Of a DNA stretch of 64,000 nucleotides, positions 18,301-30,125 are shown piece by piece. Source of the DNA: Deminuibacter soli. Its GTDB lineage: Bacteria > Bacteroidota > Bacteroidia > Chitinophagales > Chitinophagaceae. Made by a program: the position numbers and the translations under genes. The notes under the pieces were generated by a model. That model searched no databases, was not told the origin of the DNA, and worked only from the letters and a program-made list of their open reading frames with translations. Each line of letters opens with the position of its first letter. Positions within the stretch are counted from its first letter, which is position 1. The DNA lies in contig NZ_QTJU01000002.1 of assembly GCF_003412455.1 (NCBI RefSeq), positions 744,001 to 808,000 of the forward strand, given 5' to 3'.

Positions 18301-18617
18301 CAGGCAATCCCGATCCGCGCCTGTTTTATCCCCGGCTTACTTATGGTAACGACAATATGAATTATGCTAACAGCACCTGGTGGGTAAAGAATGGAGCTTT
18401 CCTACGTATGCAAACCCTGCAGCTGAGCTATGATTTTGCCGGCGCCAGGTGGCTGAAGCATGCCGGCATGTCGAACCTGAGCCTCTATTTTATCGGTTAC
18501 AATCTCTGGACGATTAGCGGCTTCAAATTATGGGATGTGGAACTGGGCGATGGAAAGGGCGCACAATATCCACTTACCAAAACGTATAACCTTGGTATCA
18601 AATGTTCTTTCAAATAA
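15315..18617 (+). CDS. SusC/RagA-type TonB-linked outer-membrane transporter with STN domain
   Basis: The 1100-residue protein has a signal peptide (residues 1-20), an STN secretin/TonB short domain (about 25-95, starting ITLDKNNIPLTEALSFI), a carboxypeptidase-like CarboxypepD_reg domain (about 112-190, GKITDEKGQPMQGATVAL) and a plug domain. The plug carries the SusC signature LVLVDGVERDYANVDPED. The rest is a 22-strand barrel. The STN domain is the feature that lets SusC signal to FecR. It imports oligosaccharides with SusD as the lid. susD follows 22 bases later. The likely glycan, judging from the neighbouring GH76 and GH2, contains mannose and galactose, but this is inference. Confidence 0.93.
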   Translation: MKLSYLLPVVFLLVTTAGFAQKITLDKNNIPLTEALSFIRQQSGYSILYDEAVLRKAQHVSVHIKNGTLDEALKQCFNEQPFTYTISNKTILITPRPDVKPKPGVFQVTGKITDEKGQPMQGATVALKNTANSTSAQKDGTFSIKLPDGNGVLVFSSVGFALQEVPVNNTAEINVTLKEQVAGLNDVVVVAYGEQKKVTSIGAISSINVEELKQPVANLTDVIAGRIAGVVGVQRSGQPGYDNAEIYIRGISTFTNSSPLVLVDGVERDYANVDPEDIASFSILKDASATAVYGVRGANGVIIIQTKKGKVGKPRINAQYDQGITQFTRIPKFADGVTYMQMANEAYHNSNPDDPLPKYTQDRIDKTASGTDPDLYPNVNWFKELFKKYGQNRRARVNAGGGSDNAQYYLSVGYYDENGLFKTDQLANYNSAIKFNRYNFTSNLTLKVTKSTKVDFGASGWISNGNYPGTAVGDIWNSAYLLPPIVIPTVYSNGLHSQIRTGNINNPYNLLTQSGYISEFRSQLWSNIRVTQDLGGLLKGLSATGMFSFDNYNAHTIQRTKTVDGYLATGRDSSGKLLLDRTSVGTSFLDYKRVNGGTRQFYTEAALNYTNSFGPHSVTGLVLFNQSDKVDAFVDDFISSIPYRYMGLAGRGTYAYKSKYLAEVNFGYNGSETFAPNHRFGFFPSFGAGWVLSEEKFFTPLTNVFQFFKLRYSYGVVGNSNIGGRRFAYISTVGKGNTLNEGKYSFGRNGTDNTVTGLDIGDYAVDVTWEKARKQNLGVELKTMNGAVSLTADVFREDRSGIFRQRGDVPNNAGLLSLPYANLGEIHNRGIDATFEINKKLGRNWQLGFRGNFTWTRAMVINDANAPWPYPWQQRIGRKYGQRFGYTALGLYKDAKDVANSAYQTGTNKAGDIKYKDLNGDGKIDTYDMGPIGYGSFPEIVYGFGPTVSWKGFSVAAWFKGISNVDISLNGDGLQPFSQGGELGNLLAEITNRWTPGNPDPRLFYPRLTYGNDNMNYANSTWWVKNGAFLRMQTLQLSYDFAGARWLKHAGMSNLSLYFIGYNLWTISGFKLWDVELGDGKGAQYPLTKTYNLGIKCSFK

Positions 18618-18639
18618 CTGCTTTACAATTTTGCGCGAT

Positions 18640-20430
18640 ATGAAAAAGTTGATTTCCCGTTACAATATCCTGCTGCTGGCTATTGTGTTTTCAGGTGCCG
18701 GCGGATGTAAGAAATACCTTGACCAGGTACCCGACGACCGTATTACCATTGAAGAAGTGTTTCTGAAGAAAGGGCCTTCAGAACAATACCTCGCCAATGT
18801 ATACAACTATGTGGATGATGAAGCCGATCAATGGCAGGTAAACCCCTGGCTGTCTAATTCAGATGAAGCAGATATTACCTGGTCAAAGTATAAGACCTAT
18901 GACCTCAACATCGGCAACATGAGTGCCGGCAACGCAATATTTGATACCTGGAGCCATTACTACCAGGGCATCCGTTCTGCTACCTATTTTATTAATCATA
19001 TCGATAACAATGCAGAGATACTGGCATTAAACGGCCGGCAGCTGATTGACCAGTACAAGGCAGAAGCCAGGTTTTTGCGTGCGTATTATTATTTTTTGCT
19101 GATGCGTCAATACGGGCCGGTGATTCTTGAGGGGGAAACCGAAGTGCCGGCAGATGCCACTGCTGCGCAAATGCAGCGCCCGCGCAGCCCGTACGATTCC
19201 TGCGTAAATTATGTGGTGAGTGAATTAGACAAAGCGGCGGCTGTGCTGCCCACTGTGCCTTCTTTAAACGGGCAGGCAAATGATATACAGTACGGGCATG
19301 CTACCGTAGGTATGGCGCTTGGGGTTAAGGCAAGGGTGTTGCTGTATGCAGCAAGCCCGCTGTACAATGGTAACACAGAATATGCAAGCTTCAGAACCAG
19401 GGAGGGACAACCGTTCATTAACCAGACGTACAGCGCAGATAAATGGAAAAAGGCGGCAGATGCAGCCAAAGCAGTAATTGATCTGAATTTGTATTCATTG
19501 TATGTTGATCCTTCAGGCGACCCGGTGAAATCGTACCAGGGGGCATTATTATCTGCCTGGAATGCTGAACAGATCTTCAACAGGAAGAAAAACATACTGC
19601 CTGATTTTGATGTAAACTGTATGCCCAGGCAGGCGGGCGGATGGAATGGTGTTGCTCCTACGCAGGAGCAGGTAGATGCTTATTTTATGTCAGATGGCAA
19701 ATTGATCGGCGAATCACCGCTATACACAGAAACAGGCTTTACTACAGTAAATGGTGTGCCGGTATTCAATATGTATATGAACAGGGAGCCACGTTTCTAT
19801 GCGTCTGTAACCTACAACAACAGCATATTCCAGGGCGGCAATATGCAAAGTGCCGCACCTGTAAAATTGTTTGCAAGTGGCAGCAGCGGTAAAAACGGGC
19901 ACCCGACAGACTGGTCAAAAACCGGTTACCTGATCAGGAAAGGTGTGGCGCCACAAACCAACGCAGGTTCAGGCGGCAATGGCACCAAGTTTGACCGGCC
20001 TGAGTGTTTGCTGCGGCTTGGTGAAATCTATCTCAATTATGCAGAAGCGTTGAATGAATACAGTCCGGGTGATCCCGATATTCTCAGGTACCTTAACCTG
20101 ATAAGAGCCAGGGTAAACCTGCCGCAATACGGCAGTGCCGGTTTGGCTGCACCGGCTGACCAAACAAGCATGCGTGCACGTATATGGCAGGAGCGCAGGG
20201 TAGAGCTGGCTTTTGAAACATCCCGCTGGTTTGATATACGCCGCTGGAAAATTGCGCCACAGGTAATGGGAGATATGCACGGGATGAATATTAACAAGGA
20301 TGACAATACTTTTTATACAAGAAGTGTAGCCAGCCAGCACCTGTTCCGGTCGCCTGCATCTTATTGGTGGCCCATCAGCCAGTATGATATGGACAGGAAT
20401 CAATTAATGGTGCAAAACCCCGGATGGTAA
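18640..20430 (+). CDS. SusD/RagB-type glycan-binding lipoprotein
   Basis: The 596-residue protein starts at ATG 18640, where a lipoprotein signal (MKKLISRYNILLLAIVFSG, lipobox GAGGC) begins; a longer frame to 18535 would overlap susC. It has the SusD_N tetratricopeptide-like region (KAEARFLRAYYYFLLMRQYG) and the C-terminal SusD/RagB domain with LRLGEIYLNYAEALNE and RIWQERRVELAFETSRWFDI, both strongly typical. It sits on the cell surface over SusC and captures glycan. Confidence 0.93.
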   Translation: MKKLISRYNILLLAIVFSGAGGCKKYLDQVPDDRITIEEVFLKKGPSEQYLANVYNYVDDEADQWQVNPWLSNSDEADITWSKYKTYDLNIGNMSAGNAIFDTWSHYYQGIRSATYFINHIDNNAEILALNGRQLIDQYKAEARFLRAYYYFLLMRQYGPVILEGETEVPADATAAQMQRPRSPYDSCVNYVVSELDKAAAVLPTVPSLNGQANDIQYGHATVGMALGVKARVLLYAASPLYNGNTEYASFRTREGQPFINQTYSADKWKKAADAAKAVIDLNLYSLYVDPSGDPVKSYQGALLSAWNAEQIFNRKKNILPDFDVNCMPRQAGGWNGVAPTQEQVDAYFMSDGKLIGESPLYTETGFTTVNGVPVFNMYMNREPRFYASVTYNNSIFQGGNMQSAAPVKLFASGSSGKNGHPTDWSKTGYLIRKGVAPQTNAGSGGNGTKFDRPECLLRLGEIYLNYAEALNEYSPGDPDILRYLNLIRARVNLPQYGSAGLAAPADQTSMRARIWQERRVELAFETSRWFDIRRWKIAPQVMGDMHGMNINKDDNTFYTRSVASQHLFRSPASYWWPISQYDMDRNQLMVQNPGW

Positions 20431-20458
20431 TCAACTCATCAATCTTTATTCTACAATC

Positions 20459-21436
20459 ATGCACAATAAACCATTTTATCATTCCATACTTGTTGCAGCC
20501 CTTGTATGCGGCATTGCAGGTGCCGGCTGTAAAGACACTTTTGACCTGCCCAGCCAGCCGGTTGAAAACTACACAAAAATATACATGCCCGAAGCGGTAA
20601 ACGGCCCTGTTACAAGCGTGTTTAAAATTACCGATAGTATACAAACCCTTACCTATGGCGCCAATTACGGCGGCCAGGATTTTCCGGCTGCTGATGTGCC
20701 TGTAAGTTTTACAGTAAACAATGCATTGGTTGACAGCTTTAACACTGCCAAACATACCAGCTATGCTGCGCTGCCTGCAAAGAGTTTTACGTTGTCTGCA
20801 ACCACTGCAGTGATTCCAAAAGGGCAGGTGAGCACACCGCCGCTGAGCATCAGTTTTATTACCAAGGGGCCGGGCGCTATGGATGCACTAAAGACTTACC
20901 TGTTGCCCATCAGTATAACCAGCACTTCGGTAAAAGTAAATGAAGCATTGCGCACCACTTTTTATGTGGTGAAAGCCCAGCCCGATTTGAAAGATTATCC
21001 CAACTATGACAGGGCGAATTGGAAAGTGATTGATTTTTCATCGCAGGAAGCCAATGGTGAAGGGCCAAACAATGGCCGTGTAATATTTGCACTGGATGGC
21101 GATGCAGCTACCTTCTGGCATACACAGTGGCAGAATGGAAGTCCGGGGCCGCCGCACTACTTTACCATTGATATGGGTGAACAGCAAACATTGCATGGCT
21201 TTTCTTTTCTTGACCGGCAGGGCGACCAGACCGGGAAGCCCAATGAAGTGGATATTCAGGTGAGTACGGATAACCTGGCGTGGACAGATGCGGGTATAAT
21301 TAACCTGCAGAACACAAAAGACCTGCAGCCTGTTTTTCTGCCCAATGGGTTTAAAGAGGCGCGTTATTTTAAAGTGATTGTCAACAGTGCCTATGGGGCT
21401 TCCTTTACGCATCTTGCTGAGTTGAATGCATTTTGA
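20459..21436 (+). CDS. surface lipoprotein, DUF1735 plus F5/8 type C (discoidin) domain
   Basis: The 325-residue protein has a lipoprotein signal ending GIAGAGC (Cys22). A DUF1735 domain covers about residues 35-165, as found in surface glycan-binding proteins coded after susD. A coagulation factor 5/8 type C domain covers about 185-325, with FALDGDAATFWHTQW and YFTIDMGEQQTLHGFSFL, the usual calcium and sugar-binding jelly roll. It should act as an extra surface glycan-binding protein of the SusCD complex. It follows susD by 28 bases. Confidence 0.85.
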   Translation: MHNKPFYHSILVAALVCGIAGAGCKDTFDLPSQPVENYTKIYMPEAVNGPVTSVFKITDSIQTLTYGANYGGQDFPAADVPVSFTVNNALVDSFNTAKHTSYAALPAKSFTLSATTAVIPKGQVSTPPLSISFITKGPGAMDALKTYLLPISITSTSVKVNEALRTTFYVVKAQPDLKDYPNYDRANWKVIDFSSQEANGEGPNNGRVIFALDGDAATFWHTQWQNGSPGPPHYFTIDMGEQQTLHGFSFLDRQGDQTGKPNEVDIQVSTDNLAWTDAGIINLQNTKDLQPVFLPNGFKEARYFKVIVNSAYGASFTHLAELNAF

Positions 21437-21450
21437 GCATTTACCATTTA

Positions 21451-21483
21451 GTTGAGTACAATAACGAATTAGCATTATATTTG
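21451..21483 (+). promoter_or_regulatory. candidate promoter of the GH2 gene
   Basis: TATATTTG at 21476-21483 matches TAnnTTTG exactly, with GTTG at 21451-21454 and a 21-base spacer. The start codon is 22 bases downstream. The beta-galactosidase may therefore be transcribed on its own as well as from the sus operon. Confidence 0.55.
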
Positions 21484-21484
21484 A

Positions 21485-24670
<3,186 letters not shown>

Positions 24671-24676
24671 AAGCGC

Positions 24677-24737
24677 AAAGGCAGTTATGCAACTGCCTTT
24701 TGCCGGCCCGGCTGCAGATGCAGCCGGGCTTTTTTTT
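24677..24737 (+). terminator. tandem terminators after the GH2 gene
   Basis: Two adjacent hairpins are present: a 10-bp stem at 24677-24686/24691-24700, and a 10-bp GC-rich stem at 24706-24715/24720-24729 followed by eight T. The second is a strong rho-independent terminator. Confidence 0.9.
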
Positions 24738-25051
24738 GATGCACAGGATGCTATTTTCGCTTTGGGTGTAGTATAGTGGTAAACAAGACAAGGTTTTTGT
24801 GAAAAGAACAGGTGCAGCAACAATGCAGGTAACAGGCTTCTTAACATATACATCGGTTGAGAACACAAATGTGCGGCATGTTGCACAGCCTGTCAATCTG
24901 ATTCTTGCGATATATCCGTACGGGAAAAACTGGTGTTGGCCGCATGCATTGGTGTGGCGGAAACTGTTATCCGTTTACCAGGTTGCGCTGTCGGTAGCTG
25001 CAAGTTGCATTTACCAATGAATCGCCGGATCTTAAACGGCAAATACTGTTT
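24738..25051. other. intergenic region before the DoxX-like gene
   Basis: About 310 bases without a supported gene. A 73-codon frame at 24799-25020 starts with GTG and has no recognisable features. A TATTTTCG word near 24750 is one base off a -7 consensus. Nothing else stands out. Confidence 0.4.
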
Positions 25052-25843
25052 ATGTCAGATAATTTAACAAGGGGACATTATGCCGCAGCAGGCCGGGTGC
25101 TGCTGGGTATAGCGATGGCAGGCATTGGACTGGTACATTGCGTATATGGCCATTTCCCGTCTGGTTTGCTGGCTGTGCCTGCCGGGTTGCCTGTGATGAG
25201 CCTGTGGGTATATCTTACCGGCATTGCGCTTTTGGCAGCAGGTGTGTTGCTGATCCTGAACCGTTACATACGAAAGGCCGCTTTGCTGGCGGTGATCGTG
25301 CTGGGCCTGTTGCTCTTATTGCTGCATGTTCCCAAACTATTCATGCACCTGCACGATCCGCTGGAATGGACACCTTTCGGCGAAGTACTGGGATTGTTCA
25401 GCGGCGCAGTGCTGCTGGCTGCGCTGGCTGGCGTGTTAAGCCGGGCATATATCAACGTTGCGGTATGGTTATTTGCTGCTGCGATGCTGATATTTGGTGT
25501 GCAGCATTATATGTATGCAACATTTATTGCCACACTGATCCCTGCATGGATCCCGGCAAAAATGTTCTGGTCGTACCTGGTAATGGTGGCTTTCTTTGCT
25601 GCTGCCATCAGTCTTTTTATCCGTGTGCAAAGCCGTGTGGCAGCGCTGCTGCTTAGTATTATGTTCCTGCTTTGGTTTGTATTGCTGCACATACCAAGGG
25701 TTGCTGCACAGCCGCGTACAGAAACGGAATGGACAAGTTTGTTTGTAGTGCTGGGCATGGGTGGTATTGCTTTGCTTGTTGCAGCGGCGGTGGTACAGCC
25801 TGCAGCCAGGCAACGGGAAGGTAATGTTGCGGTGGTTTTATAA
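25052..25843 (+). CDS. DoxX-like integral membrane protein with internal duplication
   Basis: The 263-residue protein has about eight transmembrane segments arranged as two similar four-helix halves. The first half (about 13-130) contains LLLLHVPKLFMHLHDPLEW and the second (about 137-250) contains FVLLHIPRVAAQPRTETEW at the matching place, so the gene arose by tandem duplication of a DoxX-type unit. DoxX proteins are loosely linked to quinone and sulfur metabolism; the function here is unknown. Its 3' end overlaps the convergent cupin gene by 6 bases. Confidence 0.65.
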   Translation: MSDNLTRGHYAAAGRVLLGIAMAGIGLVHCVYGHFPSGLLAVPAGLPVMSLWVYLTGIALLAAGVLLILNRYIRKAALLAVIVLGLLLLLLHVPKLFMHLHDPLEWTPFGEVLGLFSGAVLLAALAGVLSRAYINVAVWLFAAAMLIFGVQHYMYATFIATLIPAWIPAKMFWSYLVMVAFFAAAISLFIRVQSRVAALLLSIMFLLWFVLLHIPRVAAQPRTETEWTSLFVVLGMGGIALLVAAAVVQPAARQREGNVAVVL

Positions 25844-27067
25844 CACATCTTTAGGTACGGCTTCGCTGTTTTTCGCAGTATTCATTATTTCCTTTGTTTT
25901 GATGGGCGGCAGTATTTCATTCAGGCAGGTAATGGCGTTCAGTATTCTTGGATAGCCAATATAAGGCAACAGCTGGGTTAGCAAATTAATCAGGGTTTGC
26001 CGGTCGTTGCCTACATTGGCATTACCCTGTATATGGCCCTTTATCTGCGGCTCTGTGCCGCCCAGTGTAACCAGGAACGACAGCGTGATCATTTCCCTGG
26101 TCTTTACATCCAGCCCGTTGCGGGTAAGGTAATCTCCAAAACAATTGGCCGTTAAGTATTGCTGTATATGCAGCAGGTCTTTTGGTGAGTTTTTATATGC
26201 TGTATCGATACTGCTGCTGAATATCTCCATTTGCTTTACCAGTCCTGCTTCCTGCCTCGTTTCTCTTGTTGTGGTGGACTGGCGTTCTGTAGCCTGCGGT
26301 ATGCCGCGTTGCGTAAACACTTCATTGGTGGCATGTATAAAGTCAGTCACTTTTGCCATGCCTGTATACGGTACAGCCTGGTATACGATTTCCTTTATGG
26401 CCACAGGCGACACACCTGTATTCAATGCCGCATTCAGCATCATGGTGTATGCCGTTACTGACTGGCTGGCAATGGTCGCTGCCAGTATCAGCATGATGCG
26501 TGTTTGCGGGTCCATTGTATCATGACTGATGACTTCGTCAAAGGCGAAATTGTCAAATAGTTCTGCCAGTTCAGGATCAGTGATGTTGACTGCTGATTGA
26601 TAACCGGGCCATAAGGTTTCCCGGTTACCGGTTGCTTTTTCCGTAATATTCAACGCAGGCGATGGCTTGCTTTCCGGTACATTGACGGCGTTGTAAACAC
26701 TATCGGTTACGGGTGCACCCCATATGGTGCTGTTTTTACCCGGCGGTACAAGGGCAATGTGCGTCATGCCGCTGTTGTGTGCGGCGCCATGCCAATGGTC
26801 TGCATCTGCCGGAATTTTTACTACATCGCCTGTTTTAATCAGCTGTGCAGGCTTGTCCTTTTCCTGGTAATAACCGGCACCTTCTGTTACAATAAGAATT
26901 TGTCCGTATGGGTGCATGTGCCAGTTGGTGCGCGCTTTTGGTTCAAAGGTTACTTTGCTTACCACACTCACCAGGTTATCTTCGGGTGTTACAGCGAGGT
27001 TTAGTAAAACCTTCCCGGTAAAATATTCACCGGGAGCCAGATTGCCATTGGATAAAATCGAAACCAT
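25838..27067 (-). CDS. cupin plus double carboxymuconolactone decarboxylase-like fusion
   Basis: The 409-residue protein starts at ATG 27067; an upstream in-frame ATG at 27103 would add 12 residues. Residues about 20-115 are a cupin with metal-binding histidines in NWHMHPYGQILIV and DHWHGAAH. Two carboxymuconolactone decarboxylase (AhpD-like) repeats follow: about 160-260 (with MLILAATIASQSVTAYTMML) and about 300-385 (with REMITLSFLVTLGGTEPQIK). The usual AhpD CxxC is not seen, so peroxidase activity is unlikely. Such fusions are found beside aromatic-compound enzymes, which agrees with the FAD monooxygenase upstream on the same strand. Confidence 0.8.
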   Translation of the reverse strand: MVSILSNGNLAPGEYFTGKVLLNLAVTPEDNLVSVVSKVTFEPKARTNWHMHPYGQILIVTEGAGYYQEKDKPAQLIKTGDVVKIPADADHWHGAAHNSGMTHIALVPPGKNSTIWGAPVTDSVYNAVNVPESKPSPALNITEKATGNRETLWPGYQSAVNITDPELAELFDNFAFDEVISHDTMDPQTRIMLILAATIASQSVTAYTMMLNAALNTGVSPVAIKEIVYQAVPYTGMAKVTDFIHATNEVFTQRGIPQATERQSTTTRETRQEAGLVKQMEIFSSSIDTAYKNSPKDLLHIQQYLTANCFGDYLTRNGLDVKTREMITLSFLVTLGGTEPQIKGHIQGNANVGNDRQTLINLLTQLLPYIGYPRILNAITCLNEILPPIKTKEIMNTAKNSEAVPKDVL

Positions 27068-27268
27068 AATATGTATTTTATAACTGCTGCCGTTTTGCGG
27101 CAATATTTATGTTGTCCAGCACTATGCCAGATTTTATGCGCTATAAAATAGTAATTAAAGTATTGATTAGTAGTGTAAGAACAATGGAGTGATGATAGCT
27201 GGTATGGGATGAGTTTACACACACGGATATTTACCATGTAAAAATAGCTCCGGTTTATTGGTGGAAAC

Positions 27269-28810
27269 TTACGGGGTGAACCAGCGTGAAGCAGCTTCCC
27301 TGAGGGATTGTTCATCAGGTTCGGTGTCAGTAGCCCAGGCAATAAAACCGTCGGGACGTATGAGCAGGGCACTTAAACCTAATTGATCTTTCGCTTTGCC
27401 GGATATATACTTCAGTTGACTGCCATATTCACCGGCCAGGGTTTTAAGTGAAGTGTGCATGCCAAAGTCGAGCAGTATGCCTTTGCCATCGTGCATCAGT
27501 TCGCCGATGGTGGCGTTTTCCAGCTCAAAATTGGGAACGCTGCGGCCTGTTAATGGATGGCTGCCGCCGAGCGGGTAATGTGTGTTAACGCCCCACACGC
27601 GTGATGCAAAATAGGTAGCGCCATCGCGTGTGTTCATCAGGTCGCGGATAACAGCGTACATAGCGCGGGCATTGGGTTCCGGCCGCATAATGAGCACCTG
27701 CGCGCGTGACCAGTCCAGCACCTGAACGCCAATAGGGTGCCGCTCATTGTAATAACTATCCAGCAAGCCTTCCGGTGCTTTGCCTTGTATGGTTGCAGCG
27801 AGTTTCCAGCCCAGGTTCATGGCATCGCCTAACCCGAGATTCAATCCCTGGCCACCGAGTGGTGAGTGGATATGTGCAGCATCACCGGCCAGCAGTACGC
27901 GTCCTTCTCGGTAAGTGGTAGCCTGCCGTGCGCGGTCAGTCCACGTGGTTGCAACATGCAAAGCTGTAAGCGTAACATCGGTGTTGGAAACACGGCGCAG
28001 CACATCCTGCAGGTGTTGCAGTGTAAGCGGCTGTGCTGAGTGATGGAAAGCACCGCCATCAAACTCCTGTATCATAAGGTAACCGGGCTGCGATTGCATG
28101 TACATGCCTGTTGCTGTTACGTTGCGGCCAGGCTGCAGTTTTTCGGGATCGGCAATATCCACGCGGGCAGTGTAGCCGGTAAATTCCGGCTCTGTACCTG
28201 CGAACGCAAAACCGCCGGCCTTGCGTACCGCGCTGCGGCTGCCATCGCAACCTACCAGCCATTTACTTTGAAAGAATTGTTCGTTTGCTTCAACAGTAAC
28301 TGCTTCACCGGTTTGCTGAAACCCGGTAATAGTGAACCCGCGTTTTACCTGTACACCGAGCGTTGTTGCGCGGCGGGTAAGGGCCGTTTCAATTTCCTCC
28401 ATTTCAGAGATCAGGCCTGTTTCAGTAGAAGTTGGCAGGCGGTATTCCCACTGCGTGGTGTCGATGTCTCCTTCATGAAAAGGAATGCCTGCAAAGTGTC
28501 CAACCTGTCGGCGTGCGCCTTGTCCGCCGTGCTGGTGGGGATTCTTCATGCGTTTGTGCAGCTCCAGTTCCTGCAGTAATCCGCGGCGGTAAAATGCTTC
28601 AACAGAAAGGGCATTAAGTCCGCGCACGCCGAAAGGCAGCTGTTTTAAAGGTGAGCTGGCCGTTGCGGCTTTTTCCAGTATCAGTACTGAGCAGCCTGCC
28701 AGGGCCAGTTCGCAGGCGAGGAACAGGCCTACAGGTCCTGCGCCGGAAATAATAACATCGTAAGTAAGTGTATTGCGTGCAGGTGAATGGGTATCAGTTG
28801 TTGTGTTCAT
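27269..28810 (-). CDS. FAD-dependent aromatic monooxygenase (PheA/TfdB family)
   Basis: The 513-residue protein is a class A flavoprotein hydroxylase. It has the N-terminal GxGxxG motif (GAGPVG, residues 23-28), the DG motif (GCDGSRSAVRKAG, about residue 190) and the GD motif (LLAGDAAHIHSPLGGQGLN, about residue 305). The C-terminal thioredoxin-like part is present. Relatives hydroxylate phenols, polyketides, tetracycline or rifampicin; the substrate cannot be chosen from sequence. It lies 41 bases downstream of an AraC regulator and upstream of the cupin/decarboxylase gene, all on the minus strand, which suggests one regulated unit. Confidence 0.85.
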   Translation of the reverse strand: MNTTTDTHSPARNTLTYDVIISGAGPVGLFLACELALAGCSVLILEKAATASSPLKQLPFGVRGLNALSVEAFYRRGLLQELELHKRMKNPHQHGGQGARRQVGHFAGIPFHEGDIDTTQWEYRLPTSTETGLISEMEEIETALTRRATTLGVQVKRGFTITGFQQTGEAVTVEANEQFFQSKWLVGCDGSRSAVRKAGGFAFAGTEPEFTGYTARVDIADPEKLQPGRNVTATGMYMQSQPGYLMIQEFDGGAFHHSAQPLTLQHLQDVLRRVSNTDVTLTALHVATTWTDRARQATTYREGRVLLAGDAAHIHSPLGGQGLNLGLGDAMNLGWKLAATIQGKAPEGLLDSYYNERHPIGVQVLDWSRAQVLIMRPEPNARAMYAVIRDLMNTRDGATYFASRVWGVNTHYPLGGSHPLTGRSVPNFELENATIGELMHDGKGILLDFGMHTSLKTLAGEYGSQLKYISGKAKDQLGLSALLIRPDGFIAWATDTEPDEQSLREAASRWFTP

Positions 28811-28850
28811 TCAAAATGATTGAAGCGCAAAATTCCCGAATGCAGCTGTA

Positions 28851-29687
28851 TCAGGCTTGTACAAATGCGACAAAATCGCTGCTGACGGCTTGTTTTCCCT
28901 TCTTTGCCTTGCGCGCAAAGGCTGCGGGTGTAGCGCCGCTGTAGCGTTTAAATTCCCTGCTCAGGTGCGATTGATCGGTATAACCCAGTTCCTGTGCCAG
29001 GCCTGCGAGGTTAACCCCGGGATTGCGCCATAGCTGGTTTCGTGCCTGTTCAAAACGCATCAGAGCTGATACATCTTTCACCGTATATCCTGAAGATTGC
29101 TTGAACTTTCTTTCCAGCGTGCGAACGGTAGCATGGGCTGCTGCCGCAACCTGGCTTACAGGCATGGTACCGTTTGCCTGCCGCATGGCAACGCCTGCTT
29201 TGAATAACATGCTGTTCACTGCAATGCCTGCATGTGCATCGAGAAAGTATTGCGTTACGCGGGCAATGGCTCCCGGTACATCACCAGCTGCTATGCAGGG
29301 GTTCAATTCAGTTTGCAGCCGCGCAATGGGATGTTCAAATGCGTGTACACCGTTTTTGCCGGATGGCAGGCCGAGCAAATCGAAAACAGTCCAGGGAAAG
29401 CACCTGATGCCAATAATTTCCAGGTGGGTTTTGGTGTAAAAAACAGCGGGGTGGTTAAGCAGTCCCATCATAAAGGGTGATGGGAGGGGCTGTAAGTCGC
29501 CATTGTGCGCAAGGGTATAAAGTTCTCCGAAATAGAAAATGATTTCGGCATACCCATCGGGTTGTACCTCAAAGGCTGAGGTGGATGCTACCTGTTTCCG
29601 CGTGTTGTGCCAAAAGCATTTTATGGTGTCGCGTAATGCTTCCGGCGGTTCAAATTCCTGGTGTTGCATGTGGATTGATGGTTCCAT
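28851..29687 (-). CDS. AraC-family transcriptional regulator
   Basis: The 278-residue protein has an N-terminal sensor part (residues 1-150) of the DUF6597 type, with EIIFYFGELYTL. It also has a C-terminal double helix-turn-helix (about 170-265), with QVAAAAHATVRTLERKFKQ and LAQELGYTDQSHLSREFKRY. It is the first gene of the minus-strand unit leading into the FAD monooxygenase and probably controls it. The bound ligand is unknown. Confidence 0.85.
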   Translation of the reverse strand: MEPSIHMQHQEFEPPEALRDTIKCFWHNTRKQVASTSAFEVQPDGYAEIIFYFGELYTLAHNGDLQPLPSPFMMGLLNHPAVFYTKTHLEIIGIRCFPWTVFDLLGLPSGKNGVHAFEHPIARLQTELNPCIAAGDVPGAIARVTQYFLDAHAGIAVNSMLFKAGVAMRQANGTMPVSQVAAAAHATVRTLERKFKQSSGYTVKDVSALMRFEQARNQLWRNPGVNLAGLAQELGYTDQSHLSREFKRYSGATPAAFARKAKKGKQAVSSDFVAFVQA

Positions 29688-29721
29688 GGTTAGAGGGATT
29701 TATGGTTAGATGGGGTAAAAC

Positions 29722-29753
29722 AAAAAAGCCTCAACATTTCTGTTAAGGCTTTA
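29722..29753 (-). terminator. terminator downstream of tRNA-Val
   Basis: On the minus strand an AAGCCTTAAC...GTTGAGGCTT stem with one mismatch is followed by a T run. It lies 5 bases past the tRNA 3' end. Confidence 0.7.
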
Positions 29754-29757
29754 CTTG

Positions 29758-29832
29758 TGGGAGCACACGGGATCGAACCGCGGACCCTCTGCTTGTAAGG
29801 CAGATGCTCTAAACCAGCTGAGCTATGCTCCC
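29758..29832 (-). tRNA. tRNA-Val (anticodon TAC)
   Basis: A 75-nt cloverleaf folds completely: a 7-bp acceptor stem (GGGAGCA/TGCTCCC), a 4-bp D stem (GCTC/GAGC), an anticodon stem TCTGC/GCAGA with loop CTTACAA, giving anticodon TAC, a 5-base variable loop and a T arm with TTCGATC. The discriminator base is A. CCA is not encoded. Confidence 0.95.
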
Positions 29833-30125
29833 TTATTTGAAATTTGACTAGCAAAAGAACTTCCCTTTTCCGCTTTTGGGGTAACCCTGATTGCGATTGG
29901 GAGTGCAAAGATAGGAGAAGAATTATTTCCTCCAAATTTTTTTAAAAGAAATATGTTTTTTCTTTTAAATCTTACAGATACCCGCGGTTAATGAACTGCC
30001 AAAACCACGTTACATATAGTTTTACTTTAAAATGGCTAAAAAAACACGAAAGAATGAAGAAAAGAGGCAACCGGTATCAAAGTATTGCGTATCTATAATA
30101 CATAAACACATAACCGGTTAGCTCG

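Noticed and set aside
24799-25020. 73-codon plus-strand frame before the DoxX-like gene
   Set aside because: GTG start, low-quality composition and no family; more likely leader region.
29690-29935. 81-codon minus-strand frame
   Set aside because: It translates straight through tRNA-Val; the middle of the product is the usual tRNA read-through artefact.
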